A DNA stretch of 64,000 nucleotides from Novosphingobium sp. (GCF_027531025.1 NZ_JAPZQX010000005.1:1-64000); one strand, 5' to 3'. Shown: positions 1 to 7,446, numbered from the stretch's first letter. Notes: generated from the letters alone by a model not told the origin. Made by a program: numbers and translations.

Positions 1-169
1 AGTCGTAGGTAGTCGAGACCATTCCCCCTAAGTCCTGCAGTATGAAAAAGATGGCCATAGCAATAAGGCCGAGGACCAGTCCGTACTCAATCGTCGCTGC
101 GCCGCGATCGTTACCTGCCACTTTCCAGATAAAATTTTTGACCATCTGCGTGACACGTCGTGGCGTCAT
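1..169 (-). CDS. Flp-family type IVb pilin, partial (C-terminus beyond the left edge)
   Basis: Reads leftward off the window; 56 codons are visible. The protein has a short basic leader, then GAATIEYGLVLGLIAMAIFF, the Glu-Tyr motif and hydrophobic helix typical of Flp/Fap pilins, which are cleaved by a TadV-type peptidase and assembled by a Tad secretion system. The start at 169 is preferred because AGAGG lies about 9 bases upstream; a second ATG at 145 would give a more typical short leader but has no clear Shine-Dalgarno. No other tad genes are in view. This is probably a host gene flanking the mobile element to its right. Confidence 0.82.
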   Translation of the reverse strand, partial: MTPRRVTQMVKNFIWKVAGNDRGAATIEYGLVLGLIAMAIFFILQDLGGMVSTTYD

Positions 170-621
170 AAGGGCCTCTAATCATTAGACATGATGCGAA
201 GCGCCACGATGACGCACGCACAAAAAAACTAGTATCGGCCGAGCCGGAAAAGTCCGATCAGCACGCTGCCATAATCCAATCGGCTTTATGCAGAAAAGCA
301 GTGCTGTCCATGGATATAAAAACTATAAAGACGACGCGCTCCCGCTCGTGGAATAAGTATTATAACTTATCCTCCCCTGTCGTTGCCGTTTGCGGCACAT
401 CCGCATTTGAGGGCCTACGGGACCTGCACCCGGGTGGGGGTGGAACACTGGAACTGAACTTTTTCGACTTTGTGATAGTAGTTGCTCTGGGCCACCGTCA
501 GCCTATTGCGAGCGGGGCAGCTTTACACCAATGGGCATCGATCAGAACCCGTGTGCCCATTGGCGCAGGCCGATAGACATGATGCGCCATGGCGGGTCAC
601 CCTTGACAAGCCCCGGCCTCA
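170..621. other. Gene-poor 450-bp spacer with overlapping inverted repeats
   Basis: No convincing gene on either strand; the open frames here have no recognisable protein. Composition is more AT-rich than the rest (300-370). It holds a perfect 10-bp inverted repeat (528-537 with 554-563) and an overlapping one (557-567 with 583-592, one bulge), plus a 12-bp direct repeat AGACATGATGCG at 187-198 and 575-586. The distal end of the mobile element probably lies in or to the left of this spacer, but no copy of the tRNA-Gly 3' end was seen. Confidence 0.5.
528..592. repeat. Two mutually exclusive hairpins
   Basis: CCAATGGGCA (528-537) pairs perfectly with TGCCCATTGG (554-563). The second arm also overlaps CCATTGGCGCA (557-567), which can pair with TGCGCCATGG (583-592) with one bulged base. 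Only one of the two can form at a time. No T-run follows either hairpin, so they are not simple terminators. Confidence 0.6.
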
Positions 622-954
622 TCATGCGTCGGCATGGTCTTGCAAACTAATTGGTTTCCTCCCACGCCAACGCGCAGTGCCTACAGGGACTAGCCCGAAG
701 ACGAATGACAGTTCCTCAAGCTGCCTCAGCTCAGCAAGTCTCTGGCTACGCTCCGCCTTCGCCTTCTGAGTCTCCTGCCCGTGCTTCCATGCTAAGTGGT
801 CGCGCGCACGTCTGATCGTCTCCGGTCGGCGGGCACCGTGATAACGACAGACCCTCATGCCGAAAGCGGCGGGGTTCATGCACGGTGCACCTCGCGCCTT
901 ACACTTTGCTGAGCAGCGCTGGGTCTTTCCTGAGGCTATGTTGGGGAGGGGCAT
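622..954 (-). CDS. Small Cys-rich CRxHG-type phage/island protein
   Basis: 110 residues. The N-terminal part reads C-x3-C-x6-C followed by VCRYHGARRPET, the pattern of short zinc-ribbon-like proteins (HGGxxxR/CRxHG class) often found beside terminase or replication genes in prophages and genomic islands. A Lys/Arg-rich helical region follows (about 50-85). Function is not established; DNA or RNA binding is the usual guess. It is the last gene of the minus-strand mobile-element operon, 12 bases after the preceding frame. Confidence 0.72.
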   Translation of the reverse strand: MPLPNIASGKTQRCSAKCKARGAPCMNPAAFGMRVCRYHGARRPETIRRARDHLAWKHGQETQKAKAERSQRLAELRQLEELSFVFGLVPVGTARWRGRKPISLQDHADA

Positions 955-966
955 GGGCCAGCTTTC

Positions 967-1188
967 TTACATTACAGCAGCCGACGCGCGCGCCGGATGG
1001 GCATTGGAAAAATTGCGCGCTGACCTCATGGAAGCGACCAAGATGCTCAGGCTGTGCGTGTTGAGAATGTTGAGCATCTTGATCATCTTGAACATCTTCC
1101 TGCTCAATCGGCCTTCAAGGCACTCAAGAAGATCAAGATGCTCAAGATAACCAAGATAGGGTGCATGAGCATCTTCCCCACCAGTCAC
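967..1188 (-). CDS. Small protein with Leu-rich 3-residue repeats
   Basis: 73 codons from a GTG start that overlaps the stop of the upstream gene by four bases (GTGA), which suggests translational coupling. The protein reads YLEHLDLLECLEG early and KMFKMIKMLNILN later. These are two runs of 9-nt units encoding opposite-sense triplets, because the DNA forms a long inverted repeat. No family is recognised. It may be a real coupled gene or only the by-product of a repeat-rich spacer; the tight packing on both sides favours a gene. Confidence 0.45.
   Translation of the reverse strand: MTGGEDAHAPYLGYLEHLDLLECLEGRLSRKMFKMIKMLNILNTHSLSILVASMRSARNFSNAHPARASAAVM
1070..1145. repeat. 21-bp inverted repeat built of 9-nt units
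   Basis: Arm 1070-1090 (TTGAGCATCTTGATCATCTT plus G) matches the reverse complement of 1125-1145 at 20 of 21 positions, with a 34-nt loop. Each arm consists of degenerate 9-mers of the CTTGAGCAT/CTTGATCAT type. A further copy (AAGATGCTCAGGC) lies at 1040-1052. The transcript of the element operon would form a strong hairpin here. Confidence 0.75.
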
Positions 1189-1562
1189 GGTAGACGCTCA
1201 TCAGCATAGCGCCGGGCGGCCTTGGCTTCACGGAAGCAGCGCTCCGGCACCAAGTCGATCTTCCAGTTGCCGCAGGACGACTGGGTTACCTTGAGTAGGC
1301 CATTCTGGGAGTTGCGCGAATAACCCTTCTGGTCATCCCCAAGCCAGCGGCGCTCAACAGGGTGGAAAGTCAGCTTGCCGCGCCCGATTTCCCAAGCGTC
1401 AACGGCTTTCATCGCCTCTCCGGCATCCCAGAATATGTCGTCTACCATATGCTCATCGACAGCAGCACGCCAAAAAGGCAGCTGCTCGAGGACTTTGGCA
1501 ACGGCACCATCATCGAGGATACGCGTGTACTCGCCGTCGCCCAGTTCCTTCCAGTTAGTCAT
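1185..1562 (-). CDS. Hypothetical mobile-element protein (125 aa)
   Basis: Starts MTNWKELGDGEYTRIL and ends with a basic segment RREADERLP-like tail. The ATG at 1562 lies inside the last codons of the upstream helicase frame, an 8-nt overlap (ATGACTAA), so it is probably translationally coupled; a longer in-frame extension upstream would fall entirely inside that gene and is rejected. Trp- and charge-rich, no signal peptide, no membrane segment. No family is recognised. Position after a RepA-like helicase suggests a role in element replication or copy control, which is inference only. Confidence 0.68.
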   Translation of the reverse strand: MTNWKELGDGEYTRILDDGAVAKVLEQLPFWRAAVDEHMVDDIFWDAGEAMKAVDAWEIGRGKLTFHPVERRWLGDDQKGYSRNSQNGLLKVTQSSCGNWKIDLVPERCFREAKAARRYADERLP

Positions 1563-2403
1563 TGAAGATACTCCCCAGCTTCCAGGTCCAGCTGCTTCCG
1601 CTCTTGACCGGCTTGATCCCAAGCTGCGCCTTGGCCCGGTTCAGCGATGCGCTGCTGATCCCCGCACCTTCTGCAGCGGCCTGGATAACCACCGCAGGTT
1701 GAGCACCGTCTGCGAGCTGCTTGCGGAGAAAATCCTTCGCTTCATCGACGGCACTGGGGCCTTTGGGTTTGGGAGGGTTAAGGAGTTCGGTTGCAGAGCG
1801 CTCGCTCGTGCCCAGCCACTCGATGTGCGGTGCCTTGATTGCCCCGGCAGGATAGTCCAGCAGCGCTTCGACCACGCGGTACTCGAAGCCAAGGCGGTCA
1901 TTGCCAAGGTTGTTCTTGACCGGCAGCATGTAGCGGCGACGGGTTGATTCCTCCTCGGCAACCAAGAAGGCTGCGCGGGGCGCTGCGATCCAGGCAGTTG
2001 ATCCGCCGAACCGCTGCTGAGCGCCACCATCGCTGCGCTTATTGAGGTGCACGACCAGCAGGACCAGCGCACCCGTTTCTTGGGCAAGCTGTGACAAGGG
2101 TGCCAGCACCCGGCGCACGTCGGATTCTTTGTGCGCATCCACCTTCGCGCCAAGGTAGGCCGACGGCGGGTCAATGATGATCAGGCGAACGTCACCGATT
2201 TCCTGCGCACGAGCGCGAAGGTATGCCACATCGGTGTCGAGCTGGAACAGATCGGGGCGCTGACCATCGCGGACCACCCCCTCAACAATATGCACCTTGC
2301 TAGTGTCCGCCCCGGCTGCATCGAGCCGGGGACGGATGGTACGTGCAGCGTCATCTTCGTTGGCGAGGATGATCACACTACCGGTAAACATCGACTTAGA
2401 CAT
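1555..2403 (-). CDS. RepA-like AAA/RecA helicase, C-terminal half (Walker B part)
   Basis: 282 residues. LIIIDPP at 74-80 is a Walker B strand and LLVVHLNK around 115-122 is the following sensor strand, as in hexameric RepA/DnaB-like replicative helicases of plasmids and islands. The C-terminus has a small wHTH-like region (about 215-275). The Walker A loop is missing because it is encoded at the end of the upstream frame; both frames overlap by 8 nt (ATGTCTAA). Homologues usually carry both halves in one polypeptide, so this is either a split gene with coupled translation, a frameshift site or a mutation. The N-terminal start is therefore uncertain. Confidence 0.75.
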   Translation of the reverse strand: MSKSMFTGSVIILANEDDAARTIRPRLDAAGADTSKVHIVEGVVRDGQRPDLFQLDTDVAYLRARAQEIGDVRLIIIDPPSAYLGAKVDAHKESDVRRVLAPLSQLAQETGALVLLVVHLNKRSDGGAQQRFGGSTAWIAAPRAAFLVAEEESTRRRYMLPVKNNLGNDRLGFEYRVVEALLDYPAGAIKAPHIEWLGTSERSATELLNPPKPKGPSAVDEAKDFLRKQLADGAQPAVVIQAAAEGAGISSASLNRAKAQLGIKPVKSGSSWTWKLGSIFND

Positions 2404-3616
2404 CGGGGAGGCCCTCCCCGGTCGTCACCGCCGCTGCCAGCTTGATGGCGATCTGCGACTTACCCATGCCGGGCTGGCCGCCGATGACCACGAGCATCCC
2501 CATGGGGATTGCTCCTTCAATAAGCCATTCGACCGGTTCCGGCTCGATTTCCGATGCGCGCTGGGTCATAAGGCCCTTCGGCGTGATAGTTACCGTCGCG
2601 GAAGCGTCGTTCTTGAACTCCAGCTTCTCTAACTGCTCCAGCGCCCGCGGAATATCGCCCGTATAACCCGCCTGACGCGCATGATGGACAAGCGTACCAA
2701 AACCGACAGCCTTTTCGCGGTCAGGGTCATAGCTGTCCCACACCCTATCAAAAGCCACTTCATCAAAAGGCACTTTGTCCCAGCGGTCGGCAGTCGCACT
2801 CCAGTCGCGAGTAATGGTCTCGGCGTCAGAAAGACCAGAGGCAGCCACAGCCCAGCAGATGTTGCGCCAGGGGTCGTAATCGCAATCAGGGTCGATGGCG
2901 CTCAGCATCGCCTTGACCAGCGCGCTGTTGGCAGGCGTGTCGGGAATGCCAGCAGGCAGCGTCTTAGTCGGCTTCGTGGCCGGAGACGGCAGTTTCGACA
3001 AGGCAGCCTTGATGGCAGCATGGAAGGCATGAAGATCGGTGTAGCCCGCCTTCACCTTGCTCAGACTGGTCGCAACAGGATTGTCGGGATCGCGGAAGTT
3101 ATAAGTCCCCGGCACCCGGAGAATGCGCGCAGCATCGGCCGTGATGGGGTCCGCGCCAAGATTCATGCGCTTGGCCAGCTCCTGAAGGTCGTCGGCAACC
3201 GGCTGCCAGTCCGGTTTACTGATGGGAGAGGGCAGTACCCAGAAGGCCTGCATCCCGTGACCGGTCATGTGGACGAAATTGGGCGTAGGCAGACCAGCGT
3301 CGGCAACGAAGGTCTTGATCCCTGCCAGCGCCTCGTCGGGGGTACCGTAAGGCCCCTTGCCGTGGGCATCCACGTCGAGCCAGAACGACTTCAGATACTC
3401 GGCGTTCTGCGCTGCGCGGCACGCACCAAGACCGAACGTAGCCATGCTGACCCAAACATTGGCAGAACCCGAATAGCTGCCAATCAGGCTACTTGCCTGT
3501 TGGTCCGTAGCGAACGCCTGCTGCTTGAACGTCCCGCCAGGGGCCAGCCACCCGATGAAGCCCGGGCCAGTGCGAAGGTCGCTCAGGAAGAGCTGCTGCT
3601 GTTCTGACGGGGTCAT
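2396..3616 (-). CDS. Primase-polymerase with PriCT domain and truncated helicase (Walker A part)
   Basis: 406 residues. The N-terminal archaeo-eukaryotic primase fold is shown by FWLDVDAHG (metal-binding D81-x-D83), TGHGMQAFW (118-126) and DAARILRVPGTYN (161-173). A PriCT-type helical domain follows (about 230-315, with WRNICWAVAASG). The protein ends 19 residues after a Walker A loop GGQPGMGKS (379-387), so the ATPase is cut. Start codon overlaps the stop of the HTH gene (TAATG). Likely role: primes and unwinds DNA for autonomous replication of the excised element. Confidence 0.85.
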   Translation of the reverse strand: MTPSEQQQLFLSDLRTGPGFIGWLAPGGTFKQQAFATDQQASSLIGSYSGSANVWVSMATFGLGACRAAQNAEYLKSFWLDVDAHGKGPYGTPDEALAGIKTFVADAGLPTPNFVHMTGHGMQAFWVLPSPISKPDWQPVADDLQELAKRMNLGADPITADAARILRVPGTYNFRDPDNPVATSLSKVKAGYTDLHAFHAAIKAALSKLPSPATKPTKTLPAGIPDTPANSALVKAMLSAIDPDCDYDPWRNICWAVAASGLSDAETITRDWSATADRWDKVPFDEVAFDRVWDSYDPDREKAVGFGTLVHHARQAGYTGDIPRALEQLEKLEFKNDASATVTITPKGLMTQRASEIEPEPVEWLIEGAIPMGMLVVIGGQPGMGKSQIAIKLAAAVTTGEGLPDV

Positions 3617-3801
3617 TACGCTGCCTCCCCGTTCAGAAGGGTATGCAGACTTTCCGCAGGGATCAGCGTGCGACCGCCAACGCGGATGGCCTTGAGGCGC
3701 CCGGAGTTGATGTGCGTGTAGAGCGTAGTCTTGCCAAGGCCAGAAGCGGCGCAGGCCTCACGGATACTAAAAGCGAACTTAGGCTGAGATACGTCAATCA
3801 T
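3616..3801 (-). CDS. AlpA/excisionase-family HTH protein
   Basis: 61 residues with the MerR-like helix-turn-helix of AlpA/Xis proteins: FSIREACAASGLGKTTLYTHI (recognition helix GLGKTTLYTHI) followed by RVGGRTLIPAESL, the wing typical of HTH_17. Such proteins act as excisionase or as activator of integrase in P4-like and satellite elements. Its stop shares one base with the primase start (TAATG). GAAAGGG lies about 11 bases before the ATG. Location between integrase and primase fits a switch from integrated to replicating state. Confidence 0.85.
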   Translation of the reverse strand: MIDVSQPKFAFSIREACAASGLGKTTLYTHINSGRLKAIRVGGRTLIPAESLHTLLNGEAA

Positions 3802-3871
3802 GGAACAAACCCTTTCAGCGTTCAGAATCGAACGAATCGGGTCTGCCTGAGTCGTTTTCGGCTTAGCCGGG
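3802..3871 (-). promoter_or_regulatory. Intergenic leader before the HTH-primase operon with a hairpin
   Basis: 70 bases between the 186-aa gene and the HTH gene. It opens with a hairpin with arms TTTTCGG and CCGAAAA (ends near 3885 and 3856) that contains the TAA of the upstream gene, and holds the near-repeat GGCTAACCC/GGCTAAGCC. No T-tract follows, so it may be a weak terminator or an operator. A separate promoter for the replication genes could start here; no clear -35/-10 was seen. Confidence 0.35.
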
Positions 3872-4432
3872 TTAGCCCGAAAACCTTTTGCGTGCGTCCG
3901 ACACGCGGCTCGGAAGGTTGCTGACCTTCATGGTTTCAGCATCTTGGGTGTTACGGATTTCGCCATCTGAAATGATGATGCCATCAATTGCTGCAAGTTC
4001 ATCCAGCACCGCCGTTGTCTTAAGTGCAGGGTCATCGCGGACGATATCGTTAATTAGCCTAGTGATGCTGTCATAACTGCGCGGGCGTGCCGACTTCGCC
4101 CTTTGGGACTGCGTTCTGTTGCGCTGATCTATGGCTTGCCGGTAGTGGCGCATGGCACTAGCCGGGTCGACGGCCAGCCTCTTGAATATGCTCTCCGCGA
4201 AGACGTGCTCTGGACCGAGTTCGGTCTGGTTGTAGAGACGGTTAATCGTTTCCCGATCTACTTCCGCTTGCTTTGGGCCTGACGCCTCAACGCCATGGCG
4301 TAAGCGCTCGCTTTGTAGAATGACACCTAGCACCGCGTTGCCGAGTTCCTCATCAGTTTCCGTCGCCGGTTCATCGCGAACGAACTGGTCAGTCAGGTCC
4401 TTTTGCACTTGCTCGAATGGCCGCTCATCCAT
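3872..4432 (-). CDS. Hypothetical mobile-element protein (186 aa)
   Basis: Mostly helical, acidic at the N-terminus (DEPATETDEELG) and basic in the middle (RNRTQSQRAKSARPR around 115-130). No signal peptide or membrane helix. The start follows the integrase stop by one base, with a strong GGGAGGTGA Shine-Dalgarno inside the integrase end, so the two are co-transcribed. No family is recognised. By position it could be an integrase partner or a regulator. Confidence 0.7.
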   Translation of the reverse strand: MDERPFEQVQKDLTDQFVRDEPATETDEELGNAVLGVILQSERLRHGVEASGPKQAEVDRETINRLYNQTELGPEHVFAESIFKRLAVDPASAMRHYRQAIDQRNRTQSQRAKSARPRSYDSITRLINDIVRDDPALKTTAVLDELAAIDGIIISDGEIRNTQDAETMKVSNLPSRVSDARKRFSG

Positions 4433-4433
4433 C

Positions 4434-5666
4434 TCAAATCACCTCCCGTTCGGGGAACTTTACGATATCGGCACCCTTCCGAAGTTGATCGAGATAGTCA
4501 CTCCACCACTGGGCCATCTCCACGCGTTCCTGCCAGTGCGCACCGCGATGGTAAGCGGCGCGGACCTTATCCTTGTCGCCGTGTGCCAGCGCCCGCTCGA
4601 TTGCATCGGGGCTCCACTTGCCGCTCTCGTTGAGCAGGGTGGATGCCATGGCCCGGAAGCCATGGGCGGTCATCTCGTCCGATGCGTACCCCAGCCGCCG
4701 AAGCGCAGCGTTGATGGTGTTCTCACTCATGGGGCGTGACCGGGTTCGCATGGAGGGGAAGACATATCCGGCTGGGCCTGTAACGGCCTTCACGTCACGC
4801 AGTACCGAGACGGCTTGGCGTGACAGCGGAACATGATGGGCCTTCCGCATCTTCATCTTCTCGGCTGGGATGACCCAGAGGGCGCCCTCCAGATCGATCT
4901 CCGACCATTCCGCGTGACGCAGTTCCCCGGGACGGACGAAGACGTGTGGCGCCAGTTGCAGGGCAAGCTTGGTCAGACCCTGCCCCTCGTAACCATCGAT
5001 CGCCCTGAGAAGCTCTCCGACCCGCTTGGCGTCGATGATCGCCCCATAGTGCGTGACAGTAGGTGCGGTCAGCGCGCCACGAAGATCGCGTGTGGGATCA
5101 GAGGTCAGCCGTGCCGTCGCGACAGCGTAGCGGAACACGGCGCTCGCCAGTTGGAGGGTTCGGCGGGCACTTTCGAGATTGCCCTTGGCCTCGATCTTGC
5201 GGATCGCTGCAAGGACCTCGGGAGGCTCAATCTCGTTGATGGCCATCCGGCCGATCGACCTATCGAGCAGCGACAGGAGGTATTCGCTCCGTTTGGCAGT
5301 AGCCGCTGACCAAGCCCTGTCACCGTCCCGCTTGCGCTTGTCGCAGAACTCCCTGGCAATGGCAGTGAAGGTGTTGTCGGCCTGCAAGCGAGACCGGACC
5401 TTATCGCGCTGCTTCTCGCGTGACGGGTCCTTACCAGCTGCCAGCAATTCCCTTGCGTCATCACGCCTCTTACGGGCCTCTGCGAGGCTCACTTCAGGGT
5501 AGGTCCCAATCCCCAGCTTCTTCTCGCGGCCATCCACCCGGTACTTCAAGCGCCAGAGCTTGCCCCCTGACGGCTGGACCAGCAGGAACAGGCCGCCGGA
5601 ATCGCCCATTTTGTAAGGCTTCGCGCGCGGCTTCGCGTTCTTAATCGCCACATCTGTCAGTGCCAT
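4434..5666 (-). CDS. P4-type tyrosine recombinase/integrase
   Basis: 410 residues from ATG 5666 (MALTDVAIKNAKP). The N-terminal DUF4102 arm-binding domain (1-90) has DSGGLFLLVQPSGGKLW, followed by a core-binding domain and a catalytic domain with R245 (VRPGELR), H335-x-x-R338 (HGFR), H362 and nucleophile Y372 (AAYHRGAH). A longer reading from 5759 would run through a repeat cluster and is rejected. It lies about 200 bp from the 3' end of tRNA-Gly and points away from it, the classical layout for site-specific integration into a tRNA gene. Confidence 0.95.
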   Translation of the reverse strand: MALTDVAIKNAKPRAKPYKMGDSGGLFLLVQPSGGKLWRLKYRVDGREKKLGIGTYPEVSLAEARKRRDDARELLAAGKDPSREKQRDKVRSRLQADNTFTAIAREFCDKRKRDGDRAWSAATAKRSEYLLSLLDRSIGRMAINEIEPPEVLAAIRKIEAKGNLESARRTLQLASAVFRYAVATARLTSDPTRDLRGALTAPTVTHYGAIIDAKRVGELLRAIDGYEGQGLTKLALQLAPHVFVRPGELRHAEWSEIDLEGALWVIPAEKMKMRKAHHVPLSRQAVSVLRDVKAVTGPAGYVFPSMRTRSRPMSENTINAALRRLGYASDEMTAHGFRAMASTLLNESGKWSPDAIERALAHGDKDKVRAAYHRGAHWQERVEMAQWWSDYLDQLRKGADIVKFPEREVI

Positions 5667-5690
5667 AGTCCAACGCACCTTCACCGCCAA

Positions 5691-5752
5691 TGGCCCCCAG
5701 CGGGGGGCCATCCGAATTGACCACTGACCCGCTGGCCCCCTATGTGGCCCCC
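5691..5752. repeat. Iterated TGGCCCCC boxes upstream of the integrase
   Basis: TGGCCCCC occurs at 5691-5698, 5733-5740 and 5745-5752, and inverted (GGGGGCCA) at 5703-5710. The first and inverted copies form a perfect 8-bp hairpin with loop AGCG. The cluster sits just upstream of the integrase start and probably overlaps its promoter, so it is a candidate operator or Xis/Int binding array. Confidence 0.6.
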
Positions 5753-5781
5753 ATTGCAAGGTGATTGCAGGCGAACGATAC

Positions 5782-5861
5782 CGAACACCAACGGTCAGTT
5801 TGGCGTGGAATATAGCGATTTCTCGGAATTTTTCCAGACGAGGACGAACGCCAACGGTCAG
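5782..5861. repeat. 17-bp direct repeat next to the tRNA, candidate integrase arm sites
   Basis: CGAACACCAACGGTCAG (5782-5798) and CGAACGCCAACGGTCAG (5845-5861) match at 16 of 17 positions with a 63-bp period. The second copy ends 5 bp from the CCA end of tRNA-Gly. Arm-type integrase sites are short direct repeats flanking the att core, so this is a good candidate; not proven. Confidence 0.55.
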
Positions 5862-5866
5862 GAAAG

Positions 5867-5940
5867 TGGAGCGGGTAAGGGGAATCGAACCCCTCTAGCC
5901 AGCTTGGAAGGCTGGAGCATTACCACTATGCTATACCCGC
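5867..5940 (-). tRNA. tRNA-Gly(TCC), with encoded CCA; likely attachment site
   Basis: Minus-strand sequence begins GCGGGTATAGCATAGTGGTA, has anticodon loop CTTCCAA (anticodon TCC, stem CAGC/GCTG), T-arm AGGGGTTCGATTCCCCT and acceptor GCGGGTA/TACCCGC, then discriminator T and CCA. Folds as a normal cloverleaf. The integrase lies downstream of its 3' end, so the tRNA 3' half is the probable attB/att core; the gene itself is intact. Confidence 0.96.
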
Positions 5941-5985
5941 GCCGTGGTGTGCTGACGCCGCCTATGCGCCAGCGCCGCGGCCCGG

Positions 5986-6522
5986 TCAATGCCCGGGGAA
6001 ATCCATCAGCGCCGCGACGCTGAGCCCGGCCTCGCGGAGCCGGTCAGCCCCGCCAAGATCCGGCAGATCGATCACGAACAGCGCATGATCGACCTGCGCC
6101 CCGGCCCGGCGCAGCAATTGCGCAGCAGCCAGCGCCGTTCCGCCCGTTGCGATCAGATCGTCGATGATGACCACGCGCTGTCCCTCATGGATTGCGGTGG
6201 GATCGATCTCCAGCGTGTCGGTCCCGTATTCCAGGGCATAGTCGATCGCCAGCACCGGCACCGGCAGCTTGCCGGGCTTGCGCACCGGCACGAAGCCAAG
6301 TTCGAGCCGGGCCGCCACCGCCGCGCCGAAGATGAAGCCGCGCGCCTCCATGCCGGCGATCGCCTCTGCCCCTGCCGCCTGTGCGAGGTTGGCGAGGTGT
6401 TCGACCGTCGCGGCGAAGCCCGCACCATGGCCAATCAGGGTGGTAATGTCGCGGAACAGGATCCCGGGTTTGGGAAAGTCCGGCACGGTGCGAACCAGCG
6501 CCTTGAGCTCTTCGGGTTTCAT
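5986..6522 (-). CDS. apt: Adenine phosphoribosyltransferase
   Basis: 178 residues; makes AMP from adenine and PRPP in purine salvage, cytosolic. Diagnostic PRPP-binding loop VVIIDDLIATGGTA (about 118-131) and the N-terminal FPKPGILFRDIT. Length is normal for the family. ATG 6522 is chosen because GGGGGGCAAGG precedes it; an in-frame TTG 15 bases earlier is less likely. It lies downstream of petC but a terminator separates them, so it may have its own promoter in the 6523-6600 gap. Confidence 0.95.
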   Translation of the reverse strand: MKPEELKALVRTVPDFPKPGILFRDITTLIGHGAGFAATVEHLANLAQAAGAEAIAGMEARGFIFGAAVAARLELGFVPVRKPGKLPVPVLAIDYALEYGTDTLEIDPTAIHEGQRVVIIDDLIATGGTALAAAQLLRRAGAQVDHALFVIDLPDLGGADRLREAGLSVAALMDFPGH

Positions 6523-6542
6523 CGCCTTGCCCCCCAAGGAAA

Positions 6543-6575
6543 AGCCCCCCGCATCGGGTGATGCGAGGGGCGTTT
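6543..6575 (-). terminator. Intrinsic terminator after petC
   Basis: On the minus strand GCCCCTCGCAT pairs with ATGCGGGGGGC over a short CACCCG loop and is followed by TTTTCC. It lies 26 bases beyond the petC stop and before apt. Confidence 0.75.
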
Positions 6576-6600
6576 CGATTTGCCTGTCAGGCCGTCAGGA

Positions 6601-7416
6601 TCAGTGACCCTTCTTGTCGGCCCAGATGTTGCGATAGGCCATGTAGCCCAGCACCGTGGCGAAGATCAGGAAGCCGATCCACCAGAAGCCGGTCTGACGA
6701 CGCTGCTCGAGGCTCGGCTCCGCAGTCCAGACGAGGAAGGCGGTGACGTCGGTCGACATCTGCTCGACGGTAGCCTTGGTGCCATCGCTGTAGGTCACCT
6801 GGCCTTCGCCGGTCAGAGGCGCGGCCATCGCCAGGTTGAGGTTCTTGAAATAGGGGTTGTAGTGCAGCCCGTCGCCGGTCTTGGCTTCGGGGAACTGCTT
6901 GAGCAGTTCAGCCGGCTGGGCCTGATAACCGGTGAGCAGCGAGTGCACATAGGCAGCGCCGTTCGGGCGGGCCTTGGTGATCAGCGACAGATCAGGCGGC
7001 ACGCCCAGGCCGGCATAGACCACCGGCGGGAACTTGTCGGCAGGCATGCCCGGACGATCCTTTACCTCTCCGGTCAGCGGGTCCTTGGCCGTGACAGTGG
7101 CCTTGCCGGCAATCGCCTTGATCTCGGCCTCGTTGTAGCCAAGCGCGGCCAGGTCGCGGAAGGCGACGTGCTTGATCGAGTGGCAGGCCGCACAGACTTC
7201 CTGGTAAACTTGGAAGCCGCGCTGCAGCTGCTGCCGATTGAACTTGCCGAAGAGGCCATCGCTCGGCAGGTGGAGCGGTTCGGGCTTCTTGTAGAACACC
7301 TTTTCGGCCGTCAGCGCCACCGGTTCGGTCGCGGCTGTATAAGCCCCGCGCACGAACGAGTAAGCGAGCACCACGGTGAAGAAGGCACCGGCGAGGAGGG
7401 AGAGGATGCGGATCAT
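6601..7416 (-). CDS. petC: Cytochrome c1 subunit of the bc1 complex
   Basis: 271 residues. N-terminal signal/membrane anchor (about 4-22), heme c motif CAACH at 75-79, axial Met in the NLAMAAPLTG region (about 198), and a C-terminal membrane helix (about 243-262) that anchors the periplasmic heme domain to the inner membrane. Passes electrons from the Rieske centre to soluble or membrane cytochrome c. Third gene of petABC, 30 bp after petB. Confidence 0.96.
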   Translation of the reverse strand: MIRILSLLAGAFFTVVLAYSFVRGAYTAATEPVALTAEKVFYKKPEPLHLPSDGLFGKFNRQQLQRGFQVYQEVCAACHSIKHVAFRDLAALGYNEAEIKAIAGKATVTAKDPLTGEVKDRPGMPADKFPPVVYAGLGVPPDLSLITKARPNGAAYVHSLLTGYQAQPAELLKQFPEAKTGDGLHYNPYFKNLNLAMAAPLTGEGQVTYSDGTKATVEQMSTDVTAFLVWTAEPSLEQRRQTGFWWIGFLIFATVLGYMAYRNIWADKKGH

Positions 7417-7446
7417 GATATCGGTCTCTTTCCGTCTCGCGTTGGG

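Noticed and set aside
301..576. Plus-strand 91-codon frame in the spacer
   Set aside because: No recognisable domain and no ribosome site; overlaps inverted repeats.
187..586. 12-bp direct repeat AGACATGATGCG as an att pair
   Set aside because: Does not match the tRNA-Gly 3' end, so it is unlikely to be the element boundary.
3840..3890. Rho-independent terminator after the 186-aa gene
   Set aside because: The hairpin has no T-run after it on the minus strand.
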